Notes: generated by a model not told the origin, from the letters alone. Shown: positions 17,153 to 26,842, numbered from the stretch's first letter. The stretch: DNA of 64,000 nucleotides from JACCTI01 sp963730385 (GCA_963730385.1 CAVSRQ010000010.1:558001-622000); one strand, 5' to 3'. Translations and numbers: made by a program.

Positions 17153-19351
17153 CTAGAACGTCGTGCGCAATCCCACCAACACGCTCCGCCCGGCCAGCGG
17201 CAACGCTTCCTTCAAGAACGAGAGGTGGTCGCGCGCCTCCTCGTTCGTCAGGTTTGTTCCGCGCACGTAGAGATTCACGAACGCGGGACCGACGCGAAAG
17301 TTGTAGCCGATATTCGCGTTCAGAAAGGTGTAGCCGTCTGTCGGAGTCTCAAATTGCGCGACGCGATCCTGTCCGCTCACGCGCTGGCCCTCGATCTTCG
17401 CTTCCCATTTCTCACTCCGGTAGTTGAGCGAGGCGGAGTAACGAAGCGGTGTGATCCGCGGCAACGGCTCGTCCAGGTCGAGATCCTGTGCGCGGACGTA
17501 ATCCACGCGCAGGTCGAGAAAGAGATCGTGCGGGTTTTTGCGCGGCTCGGCCGACGCGCCCGTGATCATGCTTTTGATCGACTTTGCATCCTCGCTCGCG
17601 TCTCCCGGCTCTGGCGGCGCCAGCGTCAGCGGCAGCAGATGAAACTGCACCTGCGCCTCACCGCCGTAAAACTCCGCCTCCCGCGGCGCGTAAACGAAAA
17701 CACGCAGACCGTCCTCTGTTTCGACCGTCGGGTTGAAGGCAATGAAGTCACTGAAGCGGTTGTAGAAAGCGCTCACGCTCCCGGTGACGACGCCGGTTTC
17801 TTTCCGCAACGAAAGGTCGAGCCCGCGACTCGTTTCCACGTCGAGATTCGGATCGCCCACGAGAAATTGGAAAGTCGCTTCGTGCGGCCCGCGCGCGAAG
17901 AGTTCCTCCACCGTTGGCGCCCGCTGCGAGAAGGTGAGGTTGACCGCGAGCCGATAGTCGCCCGCGAATTCGTAGATCAAGCCCGTCGCCGCGCTGAGCG
18001 GAAGGAAATCCTGGCGTTGCTGGCTGGGCGAGGTCAGCGAAGTCAAAAGAGGATCGCTCGATTCGATTTCGACCCAATCTCGTTCGACCCGCACGCCTCC
18101 CTGCACGCGCACCGAACCAAGCCGGAGCTCCTCGAAGACGAAGGCTGCCAATTGCAAAGTCTCGGTCGGCTGCAGATAGGCCTCGTCGCCGAGGATGGAC
18201 AAGTTCTTCAGCAAGACCTGACCGCCGACCGAGCCTTCCATTTTTCCGATCGGCTCATGCACCACTTCCAGGCGCCCATCGATTCCATCGGTTTGGAAGG
18301 TGGCGCCGACCGCGCCGTCCGCGATCTCCATGTGTTCGTAGTCGGTGTAAACGAGTTTAAGGTTGGCGTTGTGGACGCCGCGGAACGGATCCACCACTGA
18401 ACCGCGCACGTTAATCTGCCGCTTATCGACCTCGAGCTGCACGCGCTCCGGCGTTTCGCCCGCGACGATGTCCTCCGGATTGGCGGGCACACCGTAGACG
18501 GAATGGAACTGACTGAAGGACGCGCCGAGATATCCGTTCTTCCTCACGTAGGATGCGCCGATGCCAAACTCTTCCGTCTGGACGAACGTGTTCGGCACTT
18601 CGTCCTCCGGGTTTTGGCCGAAGGCGCGACCGTTCGCCACGCCCGTTGGCAGTTGCGCGCGGAGCCTTTCGCTCAAAGCAAAGCCGGGAATGCCGCGATC
18701 GTCCGCGCGAAAAACCGAGCCGTCCGCATGCAGGACGAAATGCTCTGCCGGCGCGATCTGCAAAGAGAGCGCGCCGCTCCGTTCCTGATCGACCGAACCG
18801 AGGCGACCCACCACCTCGCCGCTAAACATTTTCGAGGGCATCTCGACGGCAATGCGGTTGTCGGTCACGTTCACCACGCCACCGATCGCGCCGGAGCCGT
18901 AAAGAATCGTCGCCGGGCCGCGCACCACTTCCACGCTTGAGCTGAGCAACGGGCTGACGCTCGCGGCGTGGTCGGGGCTTAAATTCGAGACATCGAAAAC
19001 TTCGGTGCCGTTATTCAAAACCCGCACGCGGTTATCAGCCAGACCGCGGATGACGGGCCGGCTCGCGCCCGCTGTGAAACCGCTCGCGGCGACGCCCGGT
19101 TGATCGCGCAAGGTGTCGCCCAGCGTGGCGCCAGCCTGGCGTTTCAATTCCTGCTGATTGAGGACTGAGACGGGCTCGACCGTCTCCGTCTGGCTATGCT
19201 CGATCGCGCCCGCGGTCACGATCACTCGTTCCGTGGTGGCGTTGCGGGCGGGACTGGGGCTGGCACTGGGCGCAGGGAGATTGGCATCCTGGGCGCGGGC
19301 CACAGGGACCAGGACGAGAAGGGTAAGGACAACTGCAAAAAATGTTTTCAT
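17153..19351 (-). CDS. TonB-dependent outer-membrane receptor (metal-associated)
   Basis: A 732-residue TonB-dependent receptor. Signal peptide at 1-20 (MKTFFAVVLTLLVLVPVARA), then a plug domain (TLGDTLRDQPGVAASGF, RPVIRGLADNRVRVLNNG, VEVVRGPATILYGSGAIGGVVNV) and a 22-strand-type beta barrel ending in an aromatic residue (LVGLRTTF). The plug and overall look resemble ZnuD-like receptors. It lies at the 3' end of a same-strand block of CzcCBA, CDF and small His/Cys-rich proteins, so zinc, copper or another divalent metal is the likely cargo. The start at 19351 is preferred over the much longer ORF to 19807, whose extension is antisense-like noise and precedes the signal peptide. Confidence 0.88.
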   Translation of the reverse strand: MKTFFAVVLTLLVLVPVARAQDANLPAPSASPSPARNATTERVIVTAGAIEHSQTETVEPVSVLNQQELKRQAGATLGDTLRDQPGVAASGFTAGASRPVIRGLADNRVRVLNNGTEVFDVSNLSPDHAASVSPLLSSSVEVVRGPATILYGSGAIGGVVNVTDNRIAVEMPSKMFSGEVVGRLGSVDQERSGALSLQIAPAEHFVLHADGSVFRADDRGIPGFALSERLRAQLPTGVANGRAFGQNPEDEVPNTFVQTEEFGIGASYVRKNGYLGASFSQFHSVYGVPANPEDIVAGETPERVQLEVDKRQINVRGSVVDPFRGVHNANLKLVYTDYEHMEIADGAVGATFQTDGIDGRLEVVHEPIGKMEGSVGGQVLLKNLSILGDEAYLQPTETLQLAAFVFEELRLGSVRVQGGVRVERDWVEIESSDPLLTSLTSPSQQRQDFLPLSAATGLIYEFAGDYRLAVNLTFSQRAPTVEELFARGPHEATFQFLVGDPNLDVETSRGLDLSLRKETGVVTGSVSAFYNRFSDFIAFNPTVETEDGLRVFVYAPREAEFYGGEAQVQFHLLPLTLAPPEPGDASEDAKSIKSMITGASAEPRKNPHDLFLDLRVDYVRAQDLDLDEPLPRITPLRYSASLNYRSEKWEAKIEGQRVSGQDRVAQFETPTDGYTFLNANIGYNFRVGPAFVNLYVRGTNLTNEEARDHLSFLKEALPLAGRSVLVGLRTTF

Positions 19352-19488
19352 TAGGTTCTCTTGAAGGAAAGGTGATGCGGACAAAGACAGGGCGCGGCGC
19401 TTCACGAAAGGTGAAGACCGCAAGGAGCAGCACGCGCAAAGCTCGCCGACGAAGAAGAGAAACCCGCCGCGAAGCGGCCAACGTTGCG

Positions 19489-19791
19489 CTAGGAGAGAAC
19501 GGGCGGCGCGTGTTCGAGTCGCGTAAACTCGAGCGGCGTAATCACCCACGCGCAAACCGGAATCCGCACGATGGGCAGGACAGGCGCAGGGAGCGGCGCG
19601 GTCGAAGGCAATTCGCCGGAGGCATGGTCTGCACTGCCGGAGGAGAGAAGCGTCGCCGCGCACTCGTGGTGCGACAGGTCGCCCGTGTGATGCAGGGCTT
19701 CGTGCAACTGCGAGGAAGCCGAAAGCGCAAACGCGAACGCGAACGCGAGCAGAATGACAGCCGAAAGGACGGCACGTATTTTTCGGCTCAC
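19489..19791 (-). CDS. Small exported His-rich protein in metal island
   Basis: About 100 residues from the GTG at 19791, which overlaps the CDF stop in a GTGA junction. A hydrophobic leader (AVLSAVILLAFAFAFALSASS) is followed by a His-rich stretch, LHEALHHTGDLSHHECAA, and a Pro-rich tail. I know of no characterised family. The clustered His plus Cys and the position between a CDF zinc exporter and a TonB receptor suggest a periplasmic or membrane-tethered metal-binding protein. A second protein of similar size and design lies at 26843-27145. Longer starts upstream run into the CDF gene and lack a leader. Confidence 0.65.
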   Translation of the reverse strand: MSRKIRAVLSAVILLAFAFAFALSASSQLHEALHHTGDLSHHECAATLLSSGSADHASGELPSTAPLPAPVLPIVRIPVCAWVITPLEFTRLEHAPPVLS

Positions 19792-20741
19792 GAGCAGGAC
19801 TGTGCACGACGCCCGATGCGCCCGCAACGTGTCATCTGCATGGAGCCGACTCCAGCGCACAGGCAGCATTCGCCGTCTCCGCATTCGAGCTGGATCGTCA
19901 TGTGTTCGATCTCGAAGCGATCGTGCAGCTCCTTGCGAATTTGCTGGAGCAGCGGGTCGTCGATTCGGCCGTCTGGTTTCACGAGATGCGCGGTGAGCGC
20001 GCTCTCGGTCGTGCTCATGGCCCAGATGTGGAGATCGTGCACGCGCAGGATGCCGGGCAAACCGCGCAGGTATTGCTCGACTGCGCCGGCGTCGATTCCA
20101 GGCGGGACGGCATCGAGCGAGAGATTAACGGAGTCGCGCAGCAACCCCCAGGTGCCGACTGCGATTACTGCCACCACGAGCAAACTCATCGCGGGATCGA
20201 TCCAGGCCAGGCCGGTGAGACTGATGGCAAGACCGCCGAGCACCACGGCTGCGGAGATCCCGGCATCGGCCGCCATGTGCAGGAAGGCACCTTTGATATT
20301 GATGTCGCCGTGGCGGCCTTTCAGGAAAAGGAGCGCGGTCGCGGTGTTAATGACCACGCCGAGCCCAGCCACGGCCATGACGATGCCACCGGGCACAGCC
20401 GTTGGTTGCCCAAAACGGCGGACCGCTTCCCAACTGATGCCGCCGATTGCGACCAGCAACAGGAGTGCGTTCAAAAGCGCCGCGATGATGGTGGACCTGC
20501 GCCAGCCGTAAGTGCGGCGCTGGCTGGGCCCGATCTGCGCAAGGTAAGTCGCCGCCCAGGCCAGGAGCAGGCTGAGGACGTCGCTCAGGTTGTGCCCCGC
20601 ATCAGCGAGGAGCGCGAGGGAGTTGATCCGCAGGCCGACGATCGCCTCTGCGAAGACGTAACCCAAATTAAGCGCGACGCCGACGGCGAAGGCTTTGTTA
20701 TAATTCGGCGCGCCGTGAGCGTGGGAATGGACGTGGGCCAC
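19788..20741 (-). CDS. Cation diffusion facilitator, CzcD/ZitB-type metal exporter
   Basis: A 317-residue CDF protein: six membrane segments followed by a cytoplasmic domain. An N-terminal His-rich segment (HVHSHAHG) precedes TM1. Metal-site motifs are HNLSD in TM2 and HMAAD in TM5, the HxxxD pair typical of zinc-type CDFs. The C-terminal domain (VHDLHIWAMSTTESALTAHL) is the ferredoxin-like dimerisation fold; the tail is Cys-rich (CGDGECCLCAGVG), a probable extra metal site. It exports Zn(II), Co(II) or Cd(II) to the periplasm by proton antiport. Within the metal operon between the Cys-motif periplasmic protein and the His-rich small protein. Confidence 0.93.
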   Translation of the reverse strand: MAHVHSHAHGAPNYNKAFAVGVALNLGYVFAEAIVGLRINSLALLADAGHNLSDVLSLLLAWAATYLAQIGPSQRRTYGWRRSTIIAALLNALLLLVAIGGISWEAVRRFGQPTAVPGGIVMAVAGLGVVINTATALLFLKGRHGDINIKGAFLHMAADAGISAAVVLGGLAISLTGLAWIDPAMSLLVVAVIAVGTWGLLRDSVNLSLDAVPPGIDAGAVEQYLRGLPGILRVHDLHIWAMSTTESALTAHLVKPDGRIDDPLLQQIRKELHDRFEIEHMTIQLECGDGECCLCAGVGSMQMTRCGRIGRRAQSCS

Positions 20742-20756
20742 GGCGAAAGACGGCAG

Positions 20757-21221
20757 CTATTTTTTCTCCGCCTCTGCTTTCACCGCACACTCGCACAGCC
20801 AGTCGGGCTTGCCGCACTCCACGCAAGGCGTGGCGATGTAACGGAGGCGCGCGGTGACGAGCTTTGCCTCCGGAGTCTGGCGAAACTGGAAGATCGTCCA
20901 GTGGTCGTCGCCGGGTTGGAGAGGGACGATGAACTTACCGTCCTTTGTTTCAACCGTGAGCTTTTCCGGTTGGGTCCGGTCGCCGGTGGTGGCGGTGAGA
21001 CTTTGCTGCGCGAGCGCGAGCGGTTTCATGTCCTTATCAAGGAGGGCGATGTGGAAGGCCCCGTCTTTGGCAACGACTTCGCCGTGGACCGTTTGGTCGG
21101 TGCTAAAGTCGAGAATGCGTCCGCCATTGGGACCGATTTTAACGTCGGAGTGGGCGTAAGCGTGCGCAGTGAGGGCAAGAACGATGGCGACGGTAATCTT
21201 GAGCAGAGTAGGTGTTTTCAT
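20757..21221 (-). CDS. Periplasmic Cys-motif protein of the metal island
   Basis: A 154-residue exported protein. Signal peptide about 1-23 (ending AHAYAHS), then a beta-rich domain (KIGPNGGRILDFS, VHGEVVAKDGAFHIALLDKD, LTVETKDGKFIVPLQPGDDHWTIFQFRQ). The C-terminus has a compact cysteine cluster, TPCVECGKPDWLCECAVK, suited to metal binding. Proteins with a similar PNGGR start accompany HME-type efflux systems in other bacteria, which suggests a periplasmic metal chaperone feeding CzcCBA. No enzyme motif is seen. It sits directly downstream of czcA. Confidence 0.7.
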   Translation of the reverse strand: MKTPTLLKITVAIVLALTAHAYAHSDVKIGPNGGRILDFSTDQTVHGEVVAKDGAFHIALLDKDMKPLALAQQSLTATTGDRTQPEKLTVETKDGKFIVPLQPGDDHWTIFQFRQTPEAKLVTARLRYIATPCVECGKPDWLCECAVKAEAEKK

Positions 21222-21239
21222 GAGTGAGGTGGTGGTGAG

Positions 21240-24200
21240 TTATTGCGCGGCCGGTGCTTCCAATCGGAGAGCCTTCTCCGCAGCGCGTCGGCCGAAGGTG
21301 TAAAAGACCGCGGGAGTGACCCCCAGGCCTAGAAAAGTCGAAGTGACAAGGCCGCCGACGATGACGACGGCGACGGGGTGCAAAATTTCTTTGCCGGGTT
21401 CGCCAGCAGCGAGCACGAGGGGGATGAGGGCAATCCCCGCGCTGAGCGCGGTCATGAAGACAGGCACGAGCCGTTCCAGCGTGCCGCGTTCCACGAGCGC
21501 GCGGCTGAAAGGTTCGCCTTCGTGTTTCATGAGGTGAAGATAATGCGAGATCAGCATGATGCTATTCCGGGCAGCGATGCCGGCGACGGCGATGAAACCG
21601 ACCAGCGTGGCGATGGAGATGTTGTCGAGTTTGAACCAGGTGAAGGCGAGCCCCCCGATGAGCGCGAGCGGAATATCGAACAACACCTGCGCGACAAAAA
21701 GCGGCGTGCGGAAATAGCCGTAGAGCAGAAAAGCGATGACGAAGAAGACGACGATGCTGAGCAGGCCGATCCGTTTCGCCGCTGCCTGTTGCGCGCGGAA
21801 TTCGCCCTCGAAGCTGACGTAATATCCCGCCGGCAGTTTTACTTTCTCGGCCATCTCCTTTTGCCAGCGGCCGACCAGCGACTGCAGATCGCGCTCGCTG
21901 GTATTGGCGCTCACCACGATTCGTCGCTGCGCGTTTTCGCGATTGATCACGTTGGGTCCTCGGGCCTCCCGCACGTCGGCCACCAGCGAAAGCGGGAGAC
22001 GCTGGCCGCTGCTGTTCTCCACCAGCATATCGTCGATTTTTTCCGGGGAGTCGCGCCATTCCGGCGGCAAACGGAGCACCAGATCCATCGTGTGCTGGCC
22101 GTCGCGCAATTGCGTCAGCACTTTGCCGCCGAGCAAAGTGGAGAGCTGTTCGTTTAACAGGCCCGGCTGCACGCCGTAAGCGCGCGCACGTTCGCGGTTC
22201 ACTTCGATCTTGAGCTGCGGAATCGGCACCTGCGCTTCAAGATTCACATCGGTGAAACCGGGGATGCCCCGGGCGATGGTCTCCATCTCACGACCGATCG
22301 TGCGCAGCTGTTCAAGATCCGGGCCGAAGACTTTCACTGCGATTTTGGCTGAGACCCCGCTCAACATGTGAGAAAGGCGGTGGCCGATCGGTTGGCCGAT
22401 GTTCACGAAGGTTCCAGGAATGGTGGCGAGTTTCTGCCGCACCGCCGCGAAGACTTCTTCCCGCGGTCGCCCGTGGGGATGGAACTCAACGTCGAATTCG
22501 TTTACCGAAACTGGCATGACGTGATCGTCGCGCTCGGCCCGACCCGCCCGACGACCCACGCTTTTCACTTCCGGCACCGTTTGCAGGAGTTGCACCGCCA
22601 CCTCACCGATCTCGTTGGATTGCTGCAGCGAGGTGCCGGGGGCGCCGGCGAGAGAGATGGTGGCGCTTCCTTCATTGAAGGCGGGCAGGAAATCCTTCCC
22701 CATTAGCGGATACAAGGTGAGCCCGACCAGCAAGAGAACCGCGGTGAAGGCGATGAGCACGAGCGGCTGATCCAACGCCAGCCGCAGCCAGGTGCGGCGC
22801 AAGCCCGTCTTCATCGCGCGCACCAGCCAGCCATCGCGATGCGCGGTCGCCGCCTTCGGTTGGAGCAGGAGCGAGCAAAGCACGGGGATGACCGTGAGCG
22901 AGACGACGAAGGATGCCGCCATGCTTGTGATCGTCGCGATCGCGATCGGGGTGAAGAGTCGTCCCTCGATGCCTTCGAGTCCGAGCAGCGGCAGGAAGAC
23001 AAGGATGATCAAAACGGTCGCGTAGAAAATGCTGTTCCGAACTTCGCTGGAAGCGGCGGCGATCGTTTCCAACTGAGGTTTCGGCGCCGCCAGGGCTGCG
23101 TTTTCGCGCAAGCGTCGGAAGACATTTTCCACGTCCACGATCGCGTCATCCACCACCATGCCGATGGCAACGGCCAGACCGCCCAGCGTCATCGAATTCA
23201 CGCTCACGTCGAAGAGGCGGAAGACCAAAACCGTGATCGCGAACGACAACGGCATCGCCGCCAGCGTGATCGCGGTGGTGCGAAAATTGAGCAGGAAAAG
23301 GAAGAGGACGATCGCCACCATGATCGCGCCATCGCGGATCGCGGCCTGGAGGTTGGCGATGGCGTGGCTGATGAAATCGCCCTGCCGAAAGAGGATTTCG
23401 ACTTCGACGCCCGGCGGCAATGAGGGACGCAATTCCGTCAGCGCCGCCTCGATGTTTCTTGTGACGATGCGCGTATCGAAACCAGGCGCCTTATCGACGC
23501 TCAAGATGACGCCCATGGTGCCATTCACGCTGGCGTCGCCACGCATCGGTTGGACGCCATACTCCAGCCGCGCCACATCGCTGACCACGATCGGGCGGTC
23601 ACCGACCGTCTTCACCACCGTGCGCCCGAGGTCGGTCAGGTCGGCGCTCATCCCAAGATTTCGCACCATGATTTCCTGCGTGGGCGTGGTCAGGTAACCG
23701 CTGGTGGAATTGCTCGCGGCCTGCGCGACGGCTTTTTCGAGTTCCTCAAAAGTGACCCCGTGAGCGGCTAATCGATGCGGCTCGGGCATTACCTGCACCT
23801 GCTTGACCCCACCGCCGATCGAGAGGACTTCGGCCACTCCGTGGATGCTTTGCAAGCGCCGGCGAATGGTCCAATCGGCCAGGGAACGAAGGTCCATCGG
23901 AGCGATGCCGCCGTCTTTGCTGCTCAAGCCGACGAGGAGAATCTCGCCCATGAGCGAGGAGACTGGCGTCAGGCCGGGTTGCACTCCTCTGGGCAGACTG
24001 GCGACGACCGATTGCAGCCGCTCCTGCACCAGTTGACGGGCGCGATAGATATCGGTGCCCCAACCGAACTCGGCGAAGACGAGCGACAGACTCACATCGG
24101 AATTTGAGCGCACGCGATCAAGGCCACCGATGCCTTGCAGTGCGCTTTCGATCGGTTGGGTGATGAGCGCTTCCACCTCTTCGGGCGCGAGACCGGGCGC

Positions 24201-24356
24201 CTCCGTCAGCACCGTCACGGTCGGTTTGGTCATGTCCGGCAACACCTCGACCGGCAACTGCCGCACCGTCTGGACACCCAGCACCAGCAGCACGAGAGCC
24301 GCAGCCAGCACGACCGCGCGGGAGCGGAGCGAGAAGCGAATGAGCGCGTTCAGCAT
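21240..24356 (-). CDS. czcA: Heavy-metal efflux RND pump, CzcA-type
   Basis: A 1038-residue inner-membrane RND permease with 12 membrane segments and two large periplasmic loops. TM1 is followed by PVEVLPDMTKPTVTV, and TM4 has the acidic motif GMVVDDAIVDVENVFRRL. That differs from the DGAVV motif of the classic zinc pump and is nearer the HME3-like class, so the metal is uncertain. GKDFLPAFNEGSATISL and the duplicated C-terminal half are typical of HME-RND pumps. It uses proton motive force to drive metals from periplasm or cytoplasm through CzcB and CzcC, encoded just upstream. No disruption is seen. Confidence 0.92.
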   Translation of the reverse strand: MLNALIRFSLRSRAVVLAAALVLLVLGVQTVRQLPVEVLPDMTKPTVTVLTEAPGLAPEEVEALITQPIESALQGIGGLDRVRSNSDVSLSLVFAEFGWGTDIYRARQLVQERLQSVVASLPRGVQPGLTPVSSLMGEILLVGLSSKDGGIAPMDLRSLADWTIRRRLQSIHGVAEVLSIGGGVKQVQVMPEPHRLAAHGVTFEELEKAVAQAASNSTSGYLTTPTQEIMVRNLGMSADLTDLGRTVVKTVGDRPIVVSDVARLEYGVQPMRGDASVNGTMGVILSVDKAPGFDTRIVTRNIEAALTELRPSLPPGVEVEILFRQGDFISHAIANLQAAIRDGAIMVAIVLFLFLLNFRTTAITLAAMPLSFAITVLVFRLFDVSVNSMTLGGLAVAIGMVVDDAIVDVENVFRRLRENAALAAPKPQLETIAAASSEVRNSIFYATVLIILVFLPLLGLEGIEGRLFTPIAIATITSMAASFVVSLTVIPVLCSLLLQPKAATAHRDGWLVRAMKTGLRRTWLRLALDQPLVLIAFTAVLLLVGLTLYPLMGKDFLPAFNEGSATISLAGAPGTSLQQSNEIGEVAVQLLQTVPEVKSVGRRAGRAERDDHVMPVSVNEFDVEFHPHGRPREEVFAAVRQKLATIPGTFVNIGQPIGHRLSHMLSGVSAKIAVKVFGPDLEQLRTIGREMETIARGIPGFTDVNLEAQVPIPQLKIEVNRERARAYGVQPGLLNEQLSTLLGGKVLTQLRDGQHTMDLVLRLPPEWRDSPEKIDDMLVENSSGQRLPLSLVADVREARGPNVINRENAQRRIVVSANTSERDLQSLVGRWQKEMAEKVKLPAGYYVSFEGEFRAQQAAAKRIGLLSIVVFFVIAFLLYGYFRTPLFVAQVLFDIPLALIGGLAFTWFKLDNISIATLVGFIAVAGIAARNSIMLISHYLHLMKHEGEPFSRALVERGTLERLVPVFMTALSAGIALIPLVLAAGEPGKEILHPVAVVIVGGLVTSTFLGLGVTPAVFYTFGRRAAEKALRLEAPAAQ

Positions 24357-24359
24357 CGG

Positions 24360-25484
24360 CTAGGGTGTCGGCGAGGCAGACTTTCGTTTTAAACTCCAGA
24401 GCAGGAGCACGAGCAGGAGAACGCTCGTGCCCGCGAAAAACAGCGTCGCTCCTCTCATTCCCGCTGCCTCCACCTTGGCCGGCCCGCCGGTCAGCGCGGC
24501 GGCTCTTTGTTCCTTTGTCATCTCCGAGCCGTCCTCGTTATGGGGATGACCGTGCGCGGCATCCATCGCTTCCTTCAGGCTGACGCTGCCTTTGCCGGCG
24601 AAGCCCAAGGCATAGGCGCCGCGCGTGACGACCTCGTCGCCCGGGAGCAGACCGTTCGTGATCTCAACAAAGCGATCGTTCTGCGTCCCCACCTGGACCG
24701 GCACCTTCACGAACGCGTTTGGAAGTTCGTAGTCAGCAATGTAAACGAAGCGTCCGCCGGCGTCGCCTTGCAGCGCTTCGCGCGGAATGGACATCACCCC
24801 ATCGCGCTCGCTGACCACGATGGAAAACTCCGCGCGCATCCCCGGCCGCAACCGTTGCTCGGGATTGGGCACATGGAAGACGGCCTGCAACGAAAGCGTC
24901 TCGGCGTCGGCCGCGGCCGCGAGGTGCTCGAGGTCGGCTTCGAAAACTTCATCGCGAAACGCGGGCACGCGGATGTGCGCCTTTTGCCCGGGAGTGAGGC
25001 GTCCGGTCAGGTGCTCGGGCACTTGCGCCACGCCGTGCACTTCACTGGAATCGATAATCTCCATGAGCGAATCGTCCGGCGAGACGGGCTGGCCGGGCGC
25101 GACATCCAGGCCCGCGATGTGGCCGCTGATGGGCGCGACGAGTTTGATCATGGGCGGCGGATCGCCCGGCTGGCGGCTCTCGATTTGCAAGATCTCATCG
25201 CCTTGCTTGACCGCCTGATCGCGCTCCACCGCCACGACGGCAGCGCGGCCGGCGACGCGCGCGCTCACGATCACGCGTTTGCCCGGCATCGGCTGGATGC
25301 GGCCAAGAGCAAAGATCGTCTCCTCGAATTTGCTCTCCTGCACTTCCACCGTTTCCAGGCGCAGATTCCTCACCGCGGGTTCGTCGAGGATGATGGTGTT
25401 CTCGCGCTTCCCAGCCGCCGCGGCGGAAAAGCTGGTGGCGAGAAGGAAGAGGCAAATGGCCGCAGGAGTGAAGCTTGGTTTCAT
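24360..25484 (-). CDS. czcB: Efflux RND periplasmic adaptor (membrane fusion protein), CzcB-like
   Basis: A 374-residue adaptor that bridges CzcA and CzcC. Signal peptide at about 1-23, a lipoyl/barrel-sandwich region (VIVSARVAGRAAVV, IKLVAPISGHIAGLDVAPGQPV), a beta-barrel (GQKAHIRVPAF, LRPGMRAEFSIVV) and a membrane-proximal domain (TNGLLPGDEVVTRGAYAL). Unusual features are a His-rich segment (AAHGHPHNEDG) after the adaptor fold and a C-terminal transmembrane helix (TLFFAGTSVLLLVLLLWSL) ending in basic residues. Most CzcB proteins lack a C-terminal anchor. The gene is separated from czcA by only a few bases. Confidence 0.9.
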   Translation of the reverse strand: MKPSFTPAAICLFLLATSFSAAAAGKRENTIILDEPAVRNLRLETVEVQESKFEETIFALGRIQPMPGKRVIVSARVAGRAAVVAVERDQAVKQGDEILQIESRQPGDPPPMIKLVAPISGHIAGLDVAPGQPVSPDDSLMEIIDSSEVHGVAQVPEHLTGRLTPGQKAHIRVPAFRDEVFEADLEHLAAAADAETLSLQAVFHVPNPEQRLRPGMRAEFSIVVSERDGVMSIPREALQGDAGGRFVYIADYELPNAFVKVPVQVGTQNDRFVEITNGLLPGDEVVTRGAYALGFAGKGSVSLKEAMDAAHGHPHNEDGSEMTKEQRAAALTGGPAKVEAAGMRGATLFFAGTSVLLLVLLLWSLKRKSASPTP

Positions 25485-25492
25485 AATTGCCC

Positions 25493-26704
25493 TCAGGGCG
25501 ATGTGGCGGTGGCCGACTGGTAGCGGATGCGGGCCAAATGGTAATCGCGCAGTGCATCCAGACGCTGCCGCTGGAGTTGCAGACGTTTGTCGCGCGCACC
25601 CAGGACTTCCGGAAGGGCCGACAGCCCTTCTCCGTACGCGACGCGAAATTGCTCCTCCAAAGCGCGGGCTTGCGGAAGCAGAGTCTCGTCCAATGCTTTG
25701 CTGACTGCGGCGAAGGCCTGCATTTGCTCACGCGCACTGGCCGCTTCGGATTGAATGGTCAGACCGAGGGCGGCCGCTTCCTGGCGCGCCCGTTCGGCAG
25801 CGGCCGCGGTTTCTTCGATGCGTCCTTCGCCGCGATCCCACAAGGGCAGCGGCACACTGAGACGAACTCCTACTGAGGTATCGCCATCGAAGCCTTCCGG
25901 GACGTCTTCCGTCCGTTCGCGCTCCACTCCCACGCCCACGGCGACATCACTCCAGCGTTGCGCCCGCGCGAGAGCGGCCGTTTGCCGCGCCGCTTCGGCG
26001 TTATTTTGGGCGGCGATCAAATCCGGTCGGAGCACGAGCGCGCGGTGCGGCACGCTGGCGGGTGGGGAAAGCTGGCCGCTGACGAGAATCGCGGTTCCGG
26101 GCGAACAACCAAAAAGCGGACGCAGCTCGCCCACGAGCGCGGCGCGTTCCGCTTCGAGTTGCAGCTGTTCGATTTTGAGTTGCTGCGTCTCGATCTGCAC
26201 CTGCGCCAGGTCGAGATCGGAAGCCTCGCCCGCCTCGCGACGTCTCCGCGTGAAGTCGCCCAGCTCACGGCTATTACTCAGCTGTTGCTGGCGCAAAGCG
26301 CGCTGCGCTTCCACCGCTAGAATCTTGACCGCCAACGTCGCGGCATCGGCCCGGAGCTTTCGCTCTTCGTTCTGCACCTCGGCTTCCGCGGCGGCGAGGG
26401 CGGAGCGCGAAACAGCTTTCTCAAGGCGGAGCCGGGCGGTGATGGGAAAACGTTGCTGGACGAAACCGCTCCCGCCGCCCTCGGGCTTGTCGACGTTACG
26501 CGAGAAGCCCAATTCCACCTCCGGGTTCGGCATCCGTCCGGCTTGCCGCAATCGACCGCGCGCCTCCGCGACCTTGAGGCGCGCCGCCGCCAAACCGGGA
26601 TGGTGCCGGACGGCGTAGGAACCAGCGCTCTCGGGCGTGACGCGGATTTCACCGGCCACCGCGAGAGAGGCTGCGCTTAATAAAATGAGAAGGATTCGGA
26701 ACAT
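25493..26704 (-). CDS. czcC: Outer-membrane factor, CzcC/TolC family
   Basis: A protein of about 403 residues forming the outer-membrane channel of the metal efflux system. The start at ATG 26704 gives a proper signal peptide (MFRILLILLSAASLAVAG); the longer ORF lacks one. Two repeats of the OEP domain are recognisable: HHPGLAAARLKVAEARGRLRQAG plus NPEVELGFSRN in the first, and LRPDLIAAQNNAEAARQTAALA plus the GVRLSVPLPLWDRGEGRIEE motif in the second. The long alpha-helical stretches are typical of the periplasmic tunnel. It opens the czcCBA set and is followed immediately by czcB. Confidence 0.9.
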   Translation of the reverse strand: MFRILLILLSAASLAVAGEIRVTPESAGSYAVRHHPGLAAARLKVAEARGRLRQAGRMPNPEVELGFSRNVDKPEGGGSGFVQQRFPITARLRLEKAVSRSALAAAEAEVQNEERKLRADAATLAVKILAVEAQRALRQQQLSNSRELGDFTRRRREAGEASDLDLAQVQIETQQLKIEQLQLEAERAALVGELRPLFGCSPGTAILVSGQLSPPASVPHRALVLRPDLIAAQNNAEAARQTAALARAQRWSDVAVGVGVERERTEDVPEGFDGDTSVGVRLSVPLPLWDRGEGRIEETAAAAERARQEAAALGLTIQSEAASAREQMQAFAAVSKALDETLLPQARALEEQFRVAYGEGLSALPEVLGARDKRLQLQRQRLDALRDYHLARIRYQSATATSP

Positions 26705-26842
26705 GAAAACACGGGGGGCTGCTGGTCTCGAAGCGGGCGCGCGAGACACGCGCATCGGAGCCGTCCCGACCCAAAAAGTCGGGAGCGTCGTCGCAGGGAG
26801 CGTGATGGTCGCGCTTTCACGGCGCGACCGTACGCAACGGGG

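Noticed and set aside
19352..19807. N-terminal extension of the TonB receptor ORF
   Set aside because: A proper signal peptide begins at 19351; the extension overlaps the small His-rich gene and has shadow-like composition.
19902..21227. 441-residue plus-strand ORF opposite the CDF and Cys-motif genes
   Set aside because: It spans two genuine minus-strand genes with signal peptide and metal motifs; composition is low-information antisense.
24507..25523. 338-residue ORF antisense to czcB
   Set aside because: Complement of a well-supported adaptor gene with signal peptide and barrel domains.
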